This document shows positions 1-6,228 of a stretch of 9,303 bases of DNA, piece by piece. Position numbers and translations under genes: made by a program. The DNA comes from Aromatoleum sp. (GTDB taxonomy: Bacteria; Pseudomonadota; Gammaproteobacteria; Burkholderiales; Casimicrobiaceae): contig JAAFGU010000082.1 in assembly GCA_010365205.1 (NCBI GenBank), positions 1 through 9,303 of the forward strand. Direction: 5' to 3'. The first letter of the stretch is position 1. Each line of letters starts with the position of its first letter. A model generated the notes under the pieces. It worked only from the letters and a program-made list of their open reading frames with translations, had not been told where the DNA came from and searched no databases.

Positions 1-513
1 CGTGACGGCGAGCCGACGGCGGCCGCCGTGCTGGTGCCGCTGGTCAACCGGCCGCAGGGACTGCAGGTGCTGCTGACGCAGCGCAGCGCCGGTCTGCCCG
101 ACCACCCGGGACAGATCAGCTTTCCCGGCGGACGCGTCGAGCCCGACGACGCGACGCTCGCCGCTGCCGCGTTGCGTGAAGCGGCCGAAGAAGTGGGTCT
201 GCCCCCTGAGCGAGTTTCGATATTGGGCCAGCTGGCCGATTACGAGACGGTGACCGGCTTTCGCGTGACGCCGGTGGTCGGATGGGTCGAACCGCCGTTC
301 TCGCTGGTTACCGATCCGATCGAGGTTGCAGACGCGTTCGAGGTGCCGCTTGCGTTCCTGCTCGATCCCGCGAACCAGCAGCGGCATCATCGAATGATCG
401 GCACGCTGCGGCGCGACTACTGGGCGATCCCGTTCGGCGAGCGATACATCTGGGGCGCAACCGCCGCGATGCTGTTGATGCTCGACCGCACGCTGCGCTC
501 GGGCGCCGTTTGA
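1..513 (+). CDS. CoA pyrophosphatase (Nudix hydrolase, NudL/YeaB type), 5' end cut by window
   Basis: The reading frame is open from base 1, so the start lies upstream and the GTG at 28 is probably internal; 170 codons plus TGA are present. The family hydrolyses CoA and its derivatives to 3',5'-ADP and phosphopantetheine compounds, using divalent metal in the cytoplasm. Seen: the CoA-specific motif just before the Nudix box, LLTQRS through ISFPGG (bases 70-132), then the Nudix core REAAEEVGL (175-201) with its metal-binding glutamates. Downstream is VTGFRVTPVVG (about 250-282), close to the corresponding stretch of E. coli NudL as I recall it. E. coli NudL is about 190 residues, so perhaps 20-50 N-terminal residues are missing. 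The C-terminal EVADAFEVPL and the YIWGATAAML helix are typical of the family. The next gene follows after 22 bp. The subfamily is assigned with confidence; the exact substrate (CoA, acyl-CoA or oxidised CoA) is inferred. Confidence 0.9.
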   Translation, partial: RDGEPTAAAVLVPLVNRPQGLQVLLTQRSAGLPDHPGQISFPGGRVEPDDATLAAAALREAAEEVGLPPERVSILGQLADYETVTGFRVTPVVGWVEPPFSLVTDPIEVADAFEVPLAFLLDPANQQRHHRMIGTLRRDYWAIPFGERYIWGATAAMLLMLDRTLRSGAV

Positions 514-535
514 CCACGCGCGCCGCGTCGGTCCG

Positions 536-1708
536 ATGCTACCAGCCAATCACGACATCGGGATCCTCCTCTCGGGCGGCGGCGCGCGGGCGGCGTACCA
601 GGCCGGTGCGCTGCGTGCCATCGCCAAGATTCTTCCGCGCAGCGAAACGACCCCGTTTCGCGTGATCTGCGGCACATCGGCGGGGGCGATCAACGCGGCG
701 ATGCTCGCCGTCCATGCGGATTCCTTCCACCGCGGCGTTGCGCGACTGTTGCGCCTGTGGCGCCGGATCGGCGTGAACGACATCTACCGCGCGGACCTTG
801 CCACGCTCGCGCGCCACGCGGTGCGCCTGCTGGCGACCCTGGCCGGCGGCCCCAGCGCGCCCACCGGCGCGATATCGATGCTGGACAACAGCCCGCTTGC
901 GCACCTGCTCGCTTCCACGCTCGACATGTCCCGCATTGGCACGCATCTCGACGCCGGTCGCCTGCGCGCGATCGGCATCAACGCGACCAGCTACGATTCC
1001 GGCCACGCGGTGACGTTTTTTATGGGAGCGCCGGACGTCGTCCCGTGGACGCGAACACGCCGGCACGGCCGGCCGGGCCCGCTGACGATCGATCACCTGA
1101 TGGCGTCGTCGGCTATCCCCTTCGTGTTTCCCGCGGTTCGGCTTGCCGACGAGTTTTTCATGGACGGTTCGGTCCGGCAGACCGCGCCGCTGTCGCCGCC
1201 GTTCCATCTCGGCGCGCGGCGCATCCTCGTGCTCGCCGTCGGGCAGTTCAACGGGCAGGCACCCCATCATGCTCCGGAGCCGCCGCGATTCCCGTCGTTC
1301 GCGCAGATCGCCGGGCACGCGCTGTCGTCGGTGTTCCTCGACAACCTCGGCGGCGATCTGGAACGGCTGCAGCAGATCAACCGGTTGTTGAACTCGATGC
1401 CCGCGGAGCATGCGCCGGCGAGCCGCATCGACGCCCTGGTGCTCGGGCCATCGCGCGATCTCGGCGCCCTTGCGCTGACCTTTGCCGATCGAATGCCGCG
1501 CGGCGTGCGCTATCTGCTGCGCGGTTTCGGCAGCACGCGGGGGACCGGCGCCAACCTGCTCTCTTATCTATTGTTCGACCGCGATTTCTGCCGCGCGCTG
1601 ATGCGCCTCGGCCACGACGATGCGATGGCCCGGCGCGACGAACTGGCGGCGTTTCTTTCGGGCAGCGACCCCGGCTATCTGCCGTTGTTCCCGCCGGAAT
1701 TGCGGTAG
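536..1708 (+). CDS. Patatin-like phospholipase family protein
   Basis: A 390-residue protein with the patatin Ser-Asp dyad fold. Seen: the oxyanion-hole glycine motif LSGGGARAAYQAG (residues 12-24), the nucleophile elbow GTSAG with Ser48, and the catalytic aspartate in FMDGS (Asp210, with Gly211). The C-terminal stretch GANLLSYLLFDRDFCRALMRLG followed by a charged helix is typical of proteobacterial members. Patatins are acyl hydrolases of phospholipids and other lipid esters. There is no signal peptide and no beta-barrel or POTRA extension, so it looks cytoplasmic or peripheral to the membrane rather than a secreted PlpD-type enzyme. The ATG at 536 is the first start ahead of the glycine motif and keeps the usual short N-terminus; no clear Shine-Dalgarno sequence precedes it. 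It lies 22 bp after the Nudix gene and is probably co-transcribed with it. The physiological substrate is unknown. Confidence 0.9.
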   Translation: MLPANHDIGILLSGGGARAAYQAGALRAIAKILPRSETTPFRVICGTSAGAINAAMLAVHADSFHRGVARLLRLWRRIGVNDIYRADLATLARHAVRLLATLAGGPSAPTGAISMLDNSPLAHLLASTLDMSRIGTHLDAGRLRAIGINATSYDSGHAVTFFMGAPDVVPWTRTRRHGRPGPLTIDHLMASSAIPFVFPAVRLADEFFMDGSVRQTAPLSPPFHLGARRILVLAVGQFNGQAPHHAPEPPRFPSFAQIAGHALSSVFLDNLGGDLERLQQINRLLNSMPAEHAPASRIDALVLGPSRDLGALALTFADRMPRGVRYLLRGFGSTRGTGANLLSYLLFDRDFCRALMRLGHDDAMARRDELAAFLSGSDPGYLPLFPPELR

Positions 1709-1729
1709 CGGCGATGCGGGGTGTGCCTA

Positions 1730-1743
1730 AGGCGGGCGCGCCT
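1730..1743 (+). terminator. Small inverted repeat after the patatin gene, weak terminator candidate
   Basis: AGGCG (1730-1734) and CGCCT (1739-1743) form a perfect 5-bp stem with a GGCG loop, 21 bp after the patatin stop codon. No T-tract follows, so it does not qualify as a standard intrinsic terminator. Such short GC stems are common by chance at this base composition. Confidence 0.15.
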
Positions 1744-1773
1744 CGTGTCCAGCAAGCGCGCGCGATGGCCGCG

Positions 1774-1802
1774 TTGACGCCGCGCACCTGATCGACGACG
1801 AT
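1774..1802 (+). promoter_or_regulatory. Possible weak sigma-70 promoter before the alpha/beta hydrolase gene
   Basis: A TTGACG hexamer (1774-1779) matches 5 of 6 bases of the -35 consensus. It is followed after 17 bp by GACGAT (1797-1802), which matches only 3 of 6 of the -10 consensus, about 40 bp before the ATG at 1842. It lies in the 133-bp gap after the patatin gene, where the next gene could use its own promoter. In GC-rich DNA such matches arise by chance, so this is only a candidate. Confidence 0.22.
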
Positions 1803-1841
1803 TCGCTCCCTCGCCTCACCGCCTTCTACCGGCCCAACACG

Positions 1842-2702
1842 ATGTCCCTCACGAACGGATCGCCGCGACGCCATTATTTGACCGGGCTTTCGCCGCACGG
1901 ATGCCACCGCGTCGCGTATTTCGAATGGGGAGCTGCGGCCAATCCACGCGTCGTCATTTGCGTGCACGGGCTGTCGCGCAACGCCCGCGATTTCGACGTG
2001 CTGGGCGAGGCGCTCGCGCCGACGCACCGCGTGCTGGCGGTCGACATGCCGGGCCGGGGCGAGTCCGACTGGCTCGCCGACCCCAACGACTACGTGTTTC
2101 CCACGTACCTGACGACGCTGACGGCGCTGATCGCGCGGAGCGGTGCGGAAACTGTCGCCTGGGTCGGCACCTCGATGGGTGGTTTGCTCGGGATGGTCAT
2201 GGCCGCGCAGCCAAAGTCACCCGTCGCGCGGCTCGTCGTCAACGACGTCGGACCGGTGATCGAGCCGGCCGCCGTGGCACGGATCGGCGAGTACATCGGC
2301 AAGGCGCCGATATGCGCAAACTTTGCCGACATCGAGAGATACATCCGGATCGTGTCGGCGCCGTTTGGCAAGCTGTCCGACGGGCAATGGGAGCACCTGA
2401 CACGCACCAACGTCCGCCAGCGCGCTGATGGCCGCTGGGAGGTCGTGTACGACCCGGGCATCGCCGTGCCGTTCAGGACGGCGGCCGTGCCGCCCGACCT
2501 GTGGGCAATGTGGGATGCGATCCGCTGCCCCACGCTCGTGCTCCGCGGCACGGAGTCGGACCTGCTCTCCGTGGCGACCGCGGCCCAGATGGCCGCCCGC
2601 GGGCCAAAACCGGCGGTCGTCGAGTTCGCCGGTGTCGGCCACGCCCCGATGCTGCTGACGCCCGATCAGAACGCCCCGATCGTCGCGTTTCTCGTCACCT
2701 GA
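1842..2702 (+). CDS. Alpha/beta hydrolase
   Basis: A 286-residue single-domain alpha/beta hydrolase, the usual length. Seen in order: oxyanion-hole motif VHGLSRNARDFD starting at His42-Gly43; DMPGRGESD, the conserved turn after strand 4; nucleophile elbow GTSMGG with Ser111; a helical cap region at roughly residues 130-210; LRGTESDLLS carrying the likely catalytic Asp240; and GVGHAPML with His267. All three members of the triad are present, so it should be active. It has no signal peptide or membrane segment, so it is cytoplasmic. The GTSMGG elbow and the RGTESDLL acid motif occur in many proteobacterial esterase, C-C hydrolase and lactonase-like proteins; sequence alone does not give the substrate. 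It is separated from the patatin gene by 133 bp and from the next gene by 89 bp, so it may be monocistronic. The ATG at 1842 has no good Shine-Dalgarno sequence, but no other start fits the fold. Confidence 0.9.
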   Translation: MSLTNGSPRRHYLTGLSPHGCHRVAYFEWGAAANPRVVICVHGLSRNARDFDVLGEALAPTHRVLAVDMPGRGESDWLADPNDYVFPTYLTTLTALIARSGAETVAWVGTSMGGLLGMVMAAQPKSPVARLVVNDVGPVIEPAAVARIGEYIGKAPICANFADIERYIRIVSAPFGKLSDGQWEHLTRTNVRQRADGRWEVVYDPGIAVPFRTAAVPPDLWAMWDAIRCPTLVLRGTESDLLSVATAAQMAARGPKPAVVEFAGVGHAPMLLTPDQNAPIVAFLVT

Positions 2703-2758
2703 CCGGGGAACCGGGAATTCAGCGACACGCGCCGCGGGCGCCCGCCGGCCGCTTCGCT

Positions 2759-2764
2759 TACAAT
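2759..2764 (+). promoter_or_regulatory. -10-like element TACAAT before the PilZ-type gene
   Basis: TACAAT matches 5 of 6 bases of the sigma-70 -10 consensus and sits in a rare AT-containing spot of the 89-bp gap, 27 bp before the ATG at 2792. There is no recognisable -35 hexamer 16-18 bp upstream (the sequence there is GC-only), so activity might need an activator or be weak. If used, the 5' leader would be only about 20 nt. Confidence 0.35.
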
Positions 2765-2791
2765 CGCCGTCGCCCCCCTGCTCCGATACCC

Positions 2792-4339
2792 ATGTCTCTG
2801 ACGCTCAGCCTGCCCGTGCTCGACGCGCGGCCGGCCAATCCCCCTGAAATCCGGCCGGCCAAGGTATTTCCCTGGCTCGACGACCTGCTGACAAAAGATC
2901 CGGTCGAGGCGGCGCGCATCATCGGCGACTCGCTGGCCGCGATCAACCGGGTGACGATGAGCGAGTCACGCCGCCTGGAGCTGGCCGAGCGGTATTGGAC
3001 GACCGCCGGCACGCTGTGGCCGTTCCTCGAACGGCAGTTCGCCCGCGCGACGCACCCGTTGTCGGGCGAAGCGCTCGAATCGGCGAAGGCGGCGTTGGGA
3101 CTTGCGCACGAACTGTCCGTCGCCTACAAGCGTCTTCTCGTGCGCGAAGCCGACCGACGGCTGCACCTGACCGGCAACCGCCTGCTGGTGGCGCTGATCC
3201 ATCGCTGCCTGCAGTGCACGGCGCGAGTCCTCATCAATAGCTATCTGTCGTACTCGCCGGTGCCGACGAAGACCTGGCTCGACGCCCACGCGGTCTATGC
3301 ATTCTCCCGCCAGCGCGGGCTGCACCAGAACTCGATCGCGGTCGACCAGCCGGAAATGACGCCGGAGCGGGCGTACCTGCAGGCGCTGCTGCTGGCGCTG
3401 GCCAATCCGTACGGCTTTCTGCCGGGGCAACTCGCCACGGTGATTCGTTACCTGCAGGAGTTCTGTCACTGGGCGAAACTCACCGACGCGGCGCCCGTCC
3501 ACCGGATGGCGAAGGCGGTGGCGATCATTCCCGTTGGTCACGATTTCCCGCCTTTTTCCGCGAACAAAGGCGGCTCGATCGAGGGCAGCAAGATCTTCCT
3601 GCTGACTTTCGACCTCGCGTTTCAGATACAGGAACAGCTTCGCGCGCTGGAGGCCGGCGGCGACGTTCCGGCGGGGACAGGCCGCGACCCGGCAGCCCGT
3701 CTCCAGTACATCGTGCTGCTGAAGCGCCTGTTGCGGCAGTGGGCAATCCCGCCGGCACGTCAGTTCAACCGGCTGCCTTCGCGCGCCCGCGTCGTCATGT
3801 GTGCGGGGCTGTCGGGCGTCTGGCAGTACAGCCGCGGCGCCCACGCCGGCGTCACGAACCTGCCGGCGGGGCTGCCGGCAATGACGCATTGCCAGGTCAT
3901 CAACCACACTCCGGCCGGTTATGCTCTGCGGCAGGTCGACGCCCATCCGACCGCGTTGCGGATCGGCGATCTCATCGCGCTGCGCGTTGAAGGCCGCACC
4001 GGGCTCCAGGTTGCGATGGTGCGCTGGTTCCGGAACACGCTGAAGAGTAGTGGCCTCGAATTCGGCTGCGAACTGATCTCCGACGGTCCGGAAGCCGCCG
4101 CGGCCTCCGCCGAAGACTCGCCGGACGGCGCCCTCACCCCCGTTGTCGTCATTCCCGAGGATCCGGCGACGATGGGACCCGACGCCGCACCGGCGCAGAT
4201 GATCGTGCCGGCCGGGACCTTCGGCGTCGAGCAGGCAGTATCGCTGCGGCGCGGCGGAGTTACAGGCTATGCGGTGCTGACCAAGCTCGTCGAGCAGGGT
4301 CCCGGCTTCGAGCTCTACGAATTCGCCGCCGTCGGCTGA
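2792..4339 (+). CDS. PilZ-type domain protein, possible c-di-GMP receptor (FimW-like)
   Basis: A soluble 515-residue protein without signal peptide or membrane segments. Residues 1-320 are largely alpha-helical with no motif I can name. The C-terminal part reads as a PilZ-type domain: RLPSR (Arg327 and Arg331, the RxxxR motif), then NHTPAG (Asn371 to Gly376, fitting the (D/N)x(S/T)xxG motif with Thr for the usual Ser), then a beta-rich stretch RIGDLIALRVE ... VAMVRWFR ... GLEFGCEL, as in PilZ barrels. About 40 residues separate the two motifs, more than in a compact PilZ domain. A second beta-rich tail (about 465-515) follows an Ala/Pro/Asp-rich linker. PilZ domains bind c-di-GMP and control motility, adhesion or pili. 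The layout resembles long FimW-type receptors of beta- and gammaproteobacteria; that link is from memory. The ATG at 2792 follows a -10-like TACAAT, and the DUF2069 gene starts 9 bp after the stop. Ligand binding is inferred. Confidence 0.7.
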   Translation: MSLTLSLPVLDARPANPPEIRPAKVFPWLDDLLTKDPVEAARIIGDSLAAINRVTMSESRRLELAERYWTTAGTLWPFLERQFARATHPLSGEALESAKAALGLAHELSVAYKRLLVREADRRLHLTGNRLLVALIHRCLQCTARVLINSYLSYSPVPTKTWLDAHAVYAFSRQRGLHQNSIAVDQPEMTPERAYLQALLLALANPYGFLPGQLATVIRYLQEFCHWAKLTDAAPVHRMAKAVAIIPVGHDFPPFSANKGGSIEGSKIFLLTFDLAFQIQEQLRALEAGGDVPAGTGRDPAARLQYIVLLKRLLRQWAIPPARQFNRLPSRARVVMCAGLSGVWQYSRGAHAGVTNLPAGLPAMTHCQVINHTPAGYALRQVDAHPTALRIGDLIALRVEGRTGLQVAMVRWFRNTLKSSGLEFGCELISDGPEAAAASAEDSPDGALTPVVVIPEDPATMGPDAAPAQMIVPAGTFGVEQAVSLRRGGVTGYAVLTKLVEQGPGFELYEFAAVG

Positions 4340-4348
4340 TCGTTTGCC

Positions 4349-4723
4349 ATGACCCCCCCACCGAGCACGCCCGAGGCGTCCGCTTGGGAGCGGCTTGCCG
4401 TCGCCGCCGTGACGGCGCTGCTGATGCTCGAGATTCTCTGGGAGCTCTGGCTGGCGCCGGTGAAGCCCGGGGGCTCCTGGCTGGCCTTGAAGGCGCTGCC
4501 ACTGGCCTTGGTGTGGCCTTCGCTCGCGCGTGGCGCCGTCAGGGCCCGGCAGGGCATGACTCTGCTGCTGATGCCCTATCTGGCCGAGGGCGTGGTTCGT
4601 GGTGTGAGCGAATCAGGCCGGCATGCGCTCGTGGCGTGGACGGCGGCGCTCATTGCCGCGATCGCGTTCATCGCGCTGCTGATGCCGTTCCGGAACGCGA
4701 AGCGAGCCAGGCGCAATCGGTGA
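4349..4723 (+). CDS. DUF2069 family inner-membrane protein
   Basis: A 124-residue hydrophobic protein with about four membrane segments, roughly residues 13-33, 45-61, 68-84 and 92-114, ending in a basic tail (RNAKRARRNR) that is probably cytoplasmic. The conserved core of DUF2069 is easy to see: LWELWLAP, then PGGSWLALKALPLAL, then YLAEGVVRGVSESG. Family function is unknown. It starts 9 bp after the PilZ-type gene, so the two are almost certainly co-transcribed and possibly translationally coupled; no separate Shine-Dalgarno sequence is clear. In other proteobacteria I recall DUF2069 genes beside wrbA, which is not seen here. It is the last gene of the plus-strand block and faces ispH across 39 bp. 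Family assignment is strong; any role is open. Confidence 0.85.
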   Translation: MTPPPSTPEASAWERLAVAAVTALLMLEILWELWLAPVKPGGSWLALKALPLALVWPSLARGAVRARQGMTLLLMPYLAEGVVRGVSESGRHALVAWTAALIAAIAFIALLMPFRNAKRARRNR

Positions 4724-4726
4724 GAC

Positions 4727-4758
4727 GTTGCTCGGCGGCAACCGGCGGATGGTCGCCG
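4727..4758. terminator. Two adjacent inverted repeats between convergent operons
   Basis: The 39-bp gap between the facing stop codons holds GTTGC-TCGGCG-GCAAC (4727-4742) and, directly abutting it, CGGCG-GATGGT-CGCCG (4743-4758). Both have perfect 5-bp stems and 6-base loops. Neither is followed by a T-run on either strand, so they are not textbook intrinsic terminators. Their position, where both operons end, makes a role in termination or 3'-end stability plausible. Confidence 0.35.
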
Positions 4759-4762
4759 CGAA

Positions 4763-5701
4763 TCAGGCATCGCGCCGCGCATTGGCCAGACCCTTGGGCA
4801 TCGGAAACACGACGCGCTCCAGCGCGCCGTCGAGTTCGCGGACGCGCGCGGCACCCAACGTCGCCAGGCGATCGAGCACTTCCCTGACCAGTATTTCTGG
4901 CGCCGACGCACCGGCCGTCACACCCACCTGGCGCCTGCCAGCGATCCATTGCGGCTGGAGCTGGTCGGCCCGATCGACCATGTAGGCCGGAATGCCGCGG
5001 TTGGCGGCGACCTCGCGCAACCGGTTGGAATTCGAGCTGTTGCGGCTGCCGACGACGATCACGACGTCGACCTGCGGCGCCATGAGCTTCACCGCATCCT
5101 GCCGGTTCTGCGTTGCATAGCAGATGTCGTCCTTCTTCGGTCCGATGATCGAGGGAAAGCGCCGCCGCAACGCTCCGACGATCGCCGCGGCATCGTCGAC
5201 GGACAGCGTCGTCTGCGTCACATAGGCGAGATTGCCGGGGTCGTTGACGACGAGTGCGTTCGCATCGGTCACCGACTCGACCAGGTATACGCCGCCGTCG
5301 CATTGACCCATCGTGCCCTCGACTTCCGGATGACCGCGGTGGCCGATCATTACGATCTCGCAACCATGGTCGCGCATTTTGCTGATCTCGGCGTGGACCT
5401 TGGTCACCAGGGGACAGGTTGCGTCGAATACGCGCAACCCGCGAGCATCGGCCTCGACCCGTACGGCCTTCGATACGCCGTGCGCCGAGAACACCACCGT
5501 CGCGCCGGCCGGCACCTCGGAAAGTTCCTCGACGAACACCGCGCCCTTCGCCTTCAGGTCGTCGACGACGAACCGGTTGTGCACGACTTCGTGCCGGACA
5601 TAGATGGGCGCGCCGAAGCGGCCGAGCGCCTCCTCGACGATCGCAATCGCGCGGTCGACGCCAGCGCAGAAACCGCGCGGATTGGCGAGCAAAACGTCCA
5701 T
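4763..5701 (-). CDS. ispH: 4-hydroxy-3-methylbut-2-enyl diphosphate reductase IspH
   Basis: A full-length 312-residue IspH (LytB), cytoplasmic iron-sulphur enzyme of the last MEP pathway step. It reduces HMBPP to IPP and DMAPP. The three cluster-binding cysteines are all present: Cys12 in NPRGFCAGVDRAI, Cys96 in FDATCPLVTKVH, and Cys194 in KKDDICYATQNRQ. Other active-site residues seen are His41 (RHEVVHN), His74 (SAHGVS), His124 and the proton-relay Glu126 (GHPEVEGTMGQ), and the NSSNSNRL phosphate-binding loop (221-228), followed by VGVTAGASAPE. The protein is close to E. coli IspH throughout. The ATG at 5701 shares its A with the lspA stop codon (TGATG), and a strong AAGGAGG lies 4 nt upstream, so the start is secure. 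A longer open frame runs upstream through lspA but is only a shadow. It is the last gene of the ribF-ileS-lspA-ispH operon. Confidence 0.98.
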   Translation of the reverse strand: MDVLLANPRGFCAGVDRAIAIVEEALGRFGAPIYVRHEVVHNRFVVDDLKAKGAVFVEELSEVPAGATVVFSAHGVSKAVRVEADARGLRVFDATCPLVTKVHAEISKMRDHGCEIVMIGHRGHPEVEGTMGQCDGGVYLVESVTDANALVVNDPGNLAYVTQTTLSVDDAAAIVGALRRRFPSIIGPKKDDICYATQNRQDAVKLMAPQVDVVIVVGSRNSSNSNRLREVAANRGIPAYMVDRADQLQPQWIAGRRQVGVTAGASAPEILVREVLDRLATLGAARVRELDGALERVVFPMPKGLANARRDA

Positions 5702-6216
5702 CAGCCCTCCTTCGGCGGGTCGGCTCGGCGCGCGCGAAAGCTGTCGAGGATCAGCAGCGCAGCTCCCACGGTGATCGCGCTGTCGGCGACGTTGAATGCC
5801 GGAAACGCCCATTGGCCGTAGTGGAACAGCAGGAAGTCCACGACCTTGCCGATGATCAGGCGATCCCACAGGTTGCCCAGCGCGCCTCCGAGTATCAACG
5901 CCAGGCCCGCACAGTAAACGCTGCTGCCGCCGCGCCGCAGTAGCATCACGATCAGCGCGGTGGCCGCGACGGCGACCGCAGCGAAGAACCACCGCTGCCA
6001 GCCGGTTTCGGTCGCGAGGAAGCTGAACGCGGCGCCGGTGTTGTAGGTGAGGATCAGGCTGAAGAAGTCCGTGATCGCCAGGCCGGCGCCGTCGCGGAAC
6101 GCCGCAACGATCGCCGACTTCGTGATCTGGTCGGCAACGACGATCGCGATGGCGAGCAAAAGCCACCCCCATCCGCGGCGGACTCCGGTCGAGACAGCGG
6201 CATCGGCGGCAATCAT
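5701..6216 (-). CDS. lspA: Lipoprotein signal peptidase LspA (signal peptidase II)
   Basis: A 171-residue inner-membrane aspartyl protease that cleaves signal peptides of diacylglyceryl-modified prolipoproteins, the step after Lgt and before Lnt. Four membrane segments are visible at about residues 16-33, 76-93, 100-117 and 140-160. Conserved motifs are in order: ADQITK (Asp29-Lys33), TYNTGAAFSF (57-66), GGALGNLWDR (110-119), VVDF with catalytic Asp127, and FNVADSAI with catalytic Asp145. Most LspA proteins I recall have I, V or L where Trp117 stands in NLWDR, a small local variation that should not affect activity. The ATG at 6216 lies 12 bp after the ileS stop. A GAGG (6227-6230) overlapping that stop codon, 10 nt upstream, is the likely ribosome binding site. 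The gene overlaps ispH by one base. As the only lspA in view it is expected to be essential or nearly so. Confidence 0.98.
   Translation of the reverse strand: MIAADAAVSTGVRRGWGWLLLAIAIVVADQITKSAIVAAFRDGAGLAITDFFSLILTYNTGAAFSFLATETGWQRWFFAAVAVAATALIVMLLRRGGSSVYCAGLALILGGALGNLWDRLIIGKVVDFLLFHYGQWAFPAFNVADSAITVGAALLILDSFRARRADPPKEG
5706..5712 (-). promoter_or_regulatory. Strong Shine-Dalgarno sequence for ispH inside the end of lspA
   Basis: On the minus strand AAGGAGG lies 4 nt before the ispH ATG and is formed by the last codons of lspA (Lys-Glu-Gly-stop). With the TGATG overlap this is a classic arrangement for reinitiation or translational coupling, and it fixes the ispH start. It is the clearest ribosome binding site in the window. 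Confidence 0.8.
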
Positions 6217-6228
6217 CGCCGTTGGACC

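Noticed and set aside
539..1411. A 290-codon open frame on the minus strand opposite the patatin gene
   Set aside because: Very Arg-rich, without motif, and antisense to a gene with all patatin catalytic motifs.
1709..1841. Possible small or remnant gene in the gap before the alpha/beta hydrolase
   Set aside because: The hydrolase frame is open back to a TAA at 1728-1730, but without an ATG, GTG or TTG start before 1842. No recognisable protein fragment is seen on either strand.
2501..2791. In-frame upstream extension of the PilZ-type gene into the alpha/beta hydrolase gene
   Set aside because: It would overlap the hydrolase by about 200 bp and has low-complexity Arg/Pro-rich content; the ATG at 2792 sits after a plausible promoter element.
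1842..2803. Both the alpha/beta hydrolase and the PilZ-type protein begin with Met-Ser-Leu-Thr
   Set aside because: The codons differ and the similarity stops after four residues, so it looks like coincidence rather than a duplicated leader.
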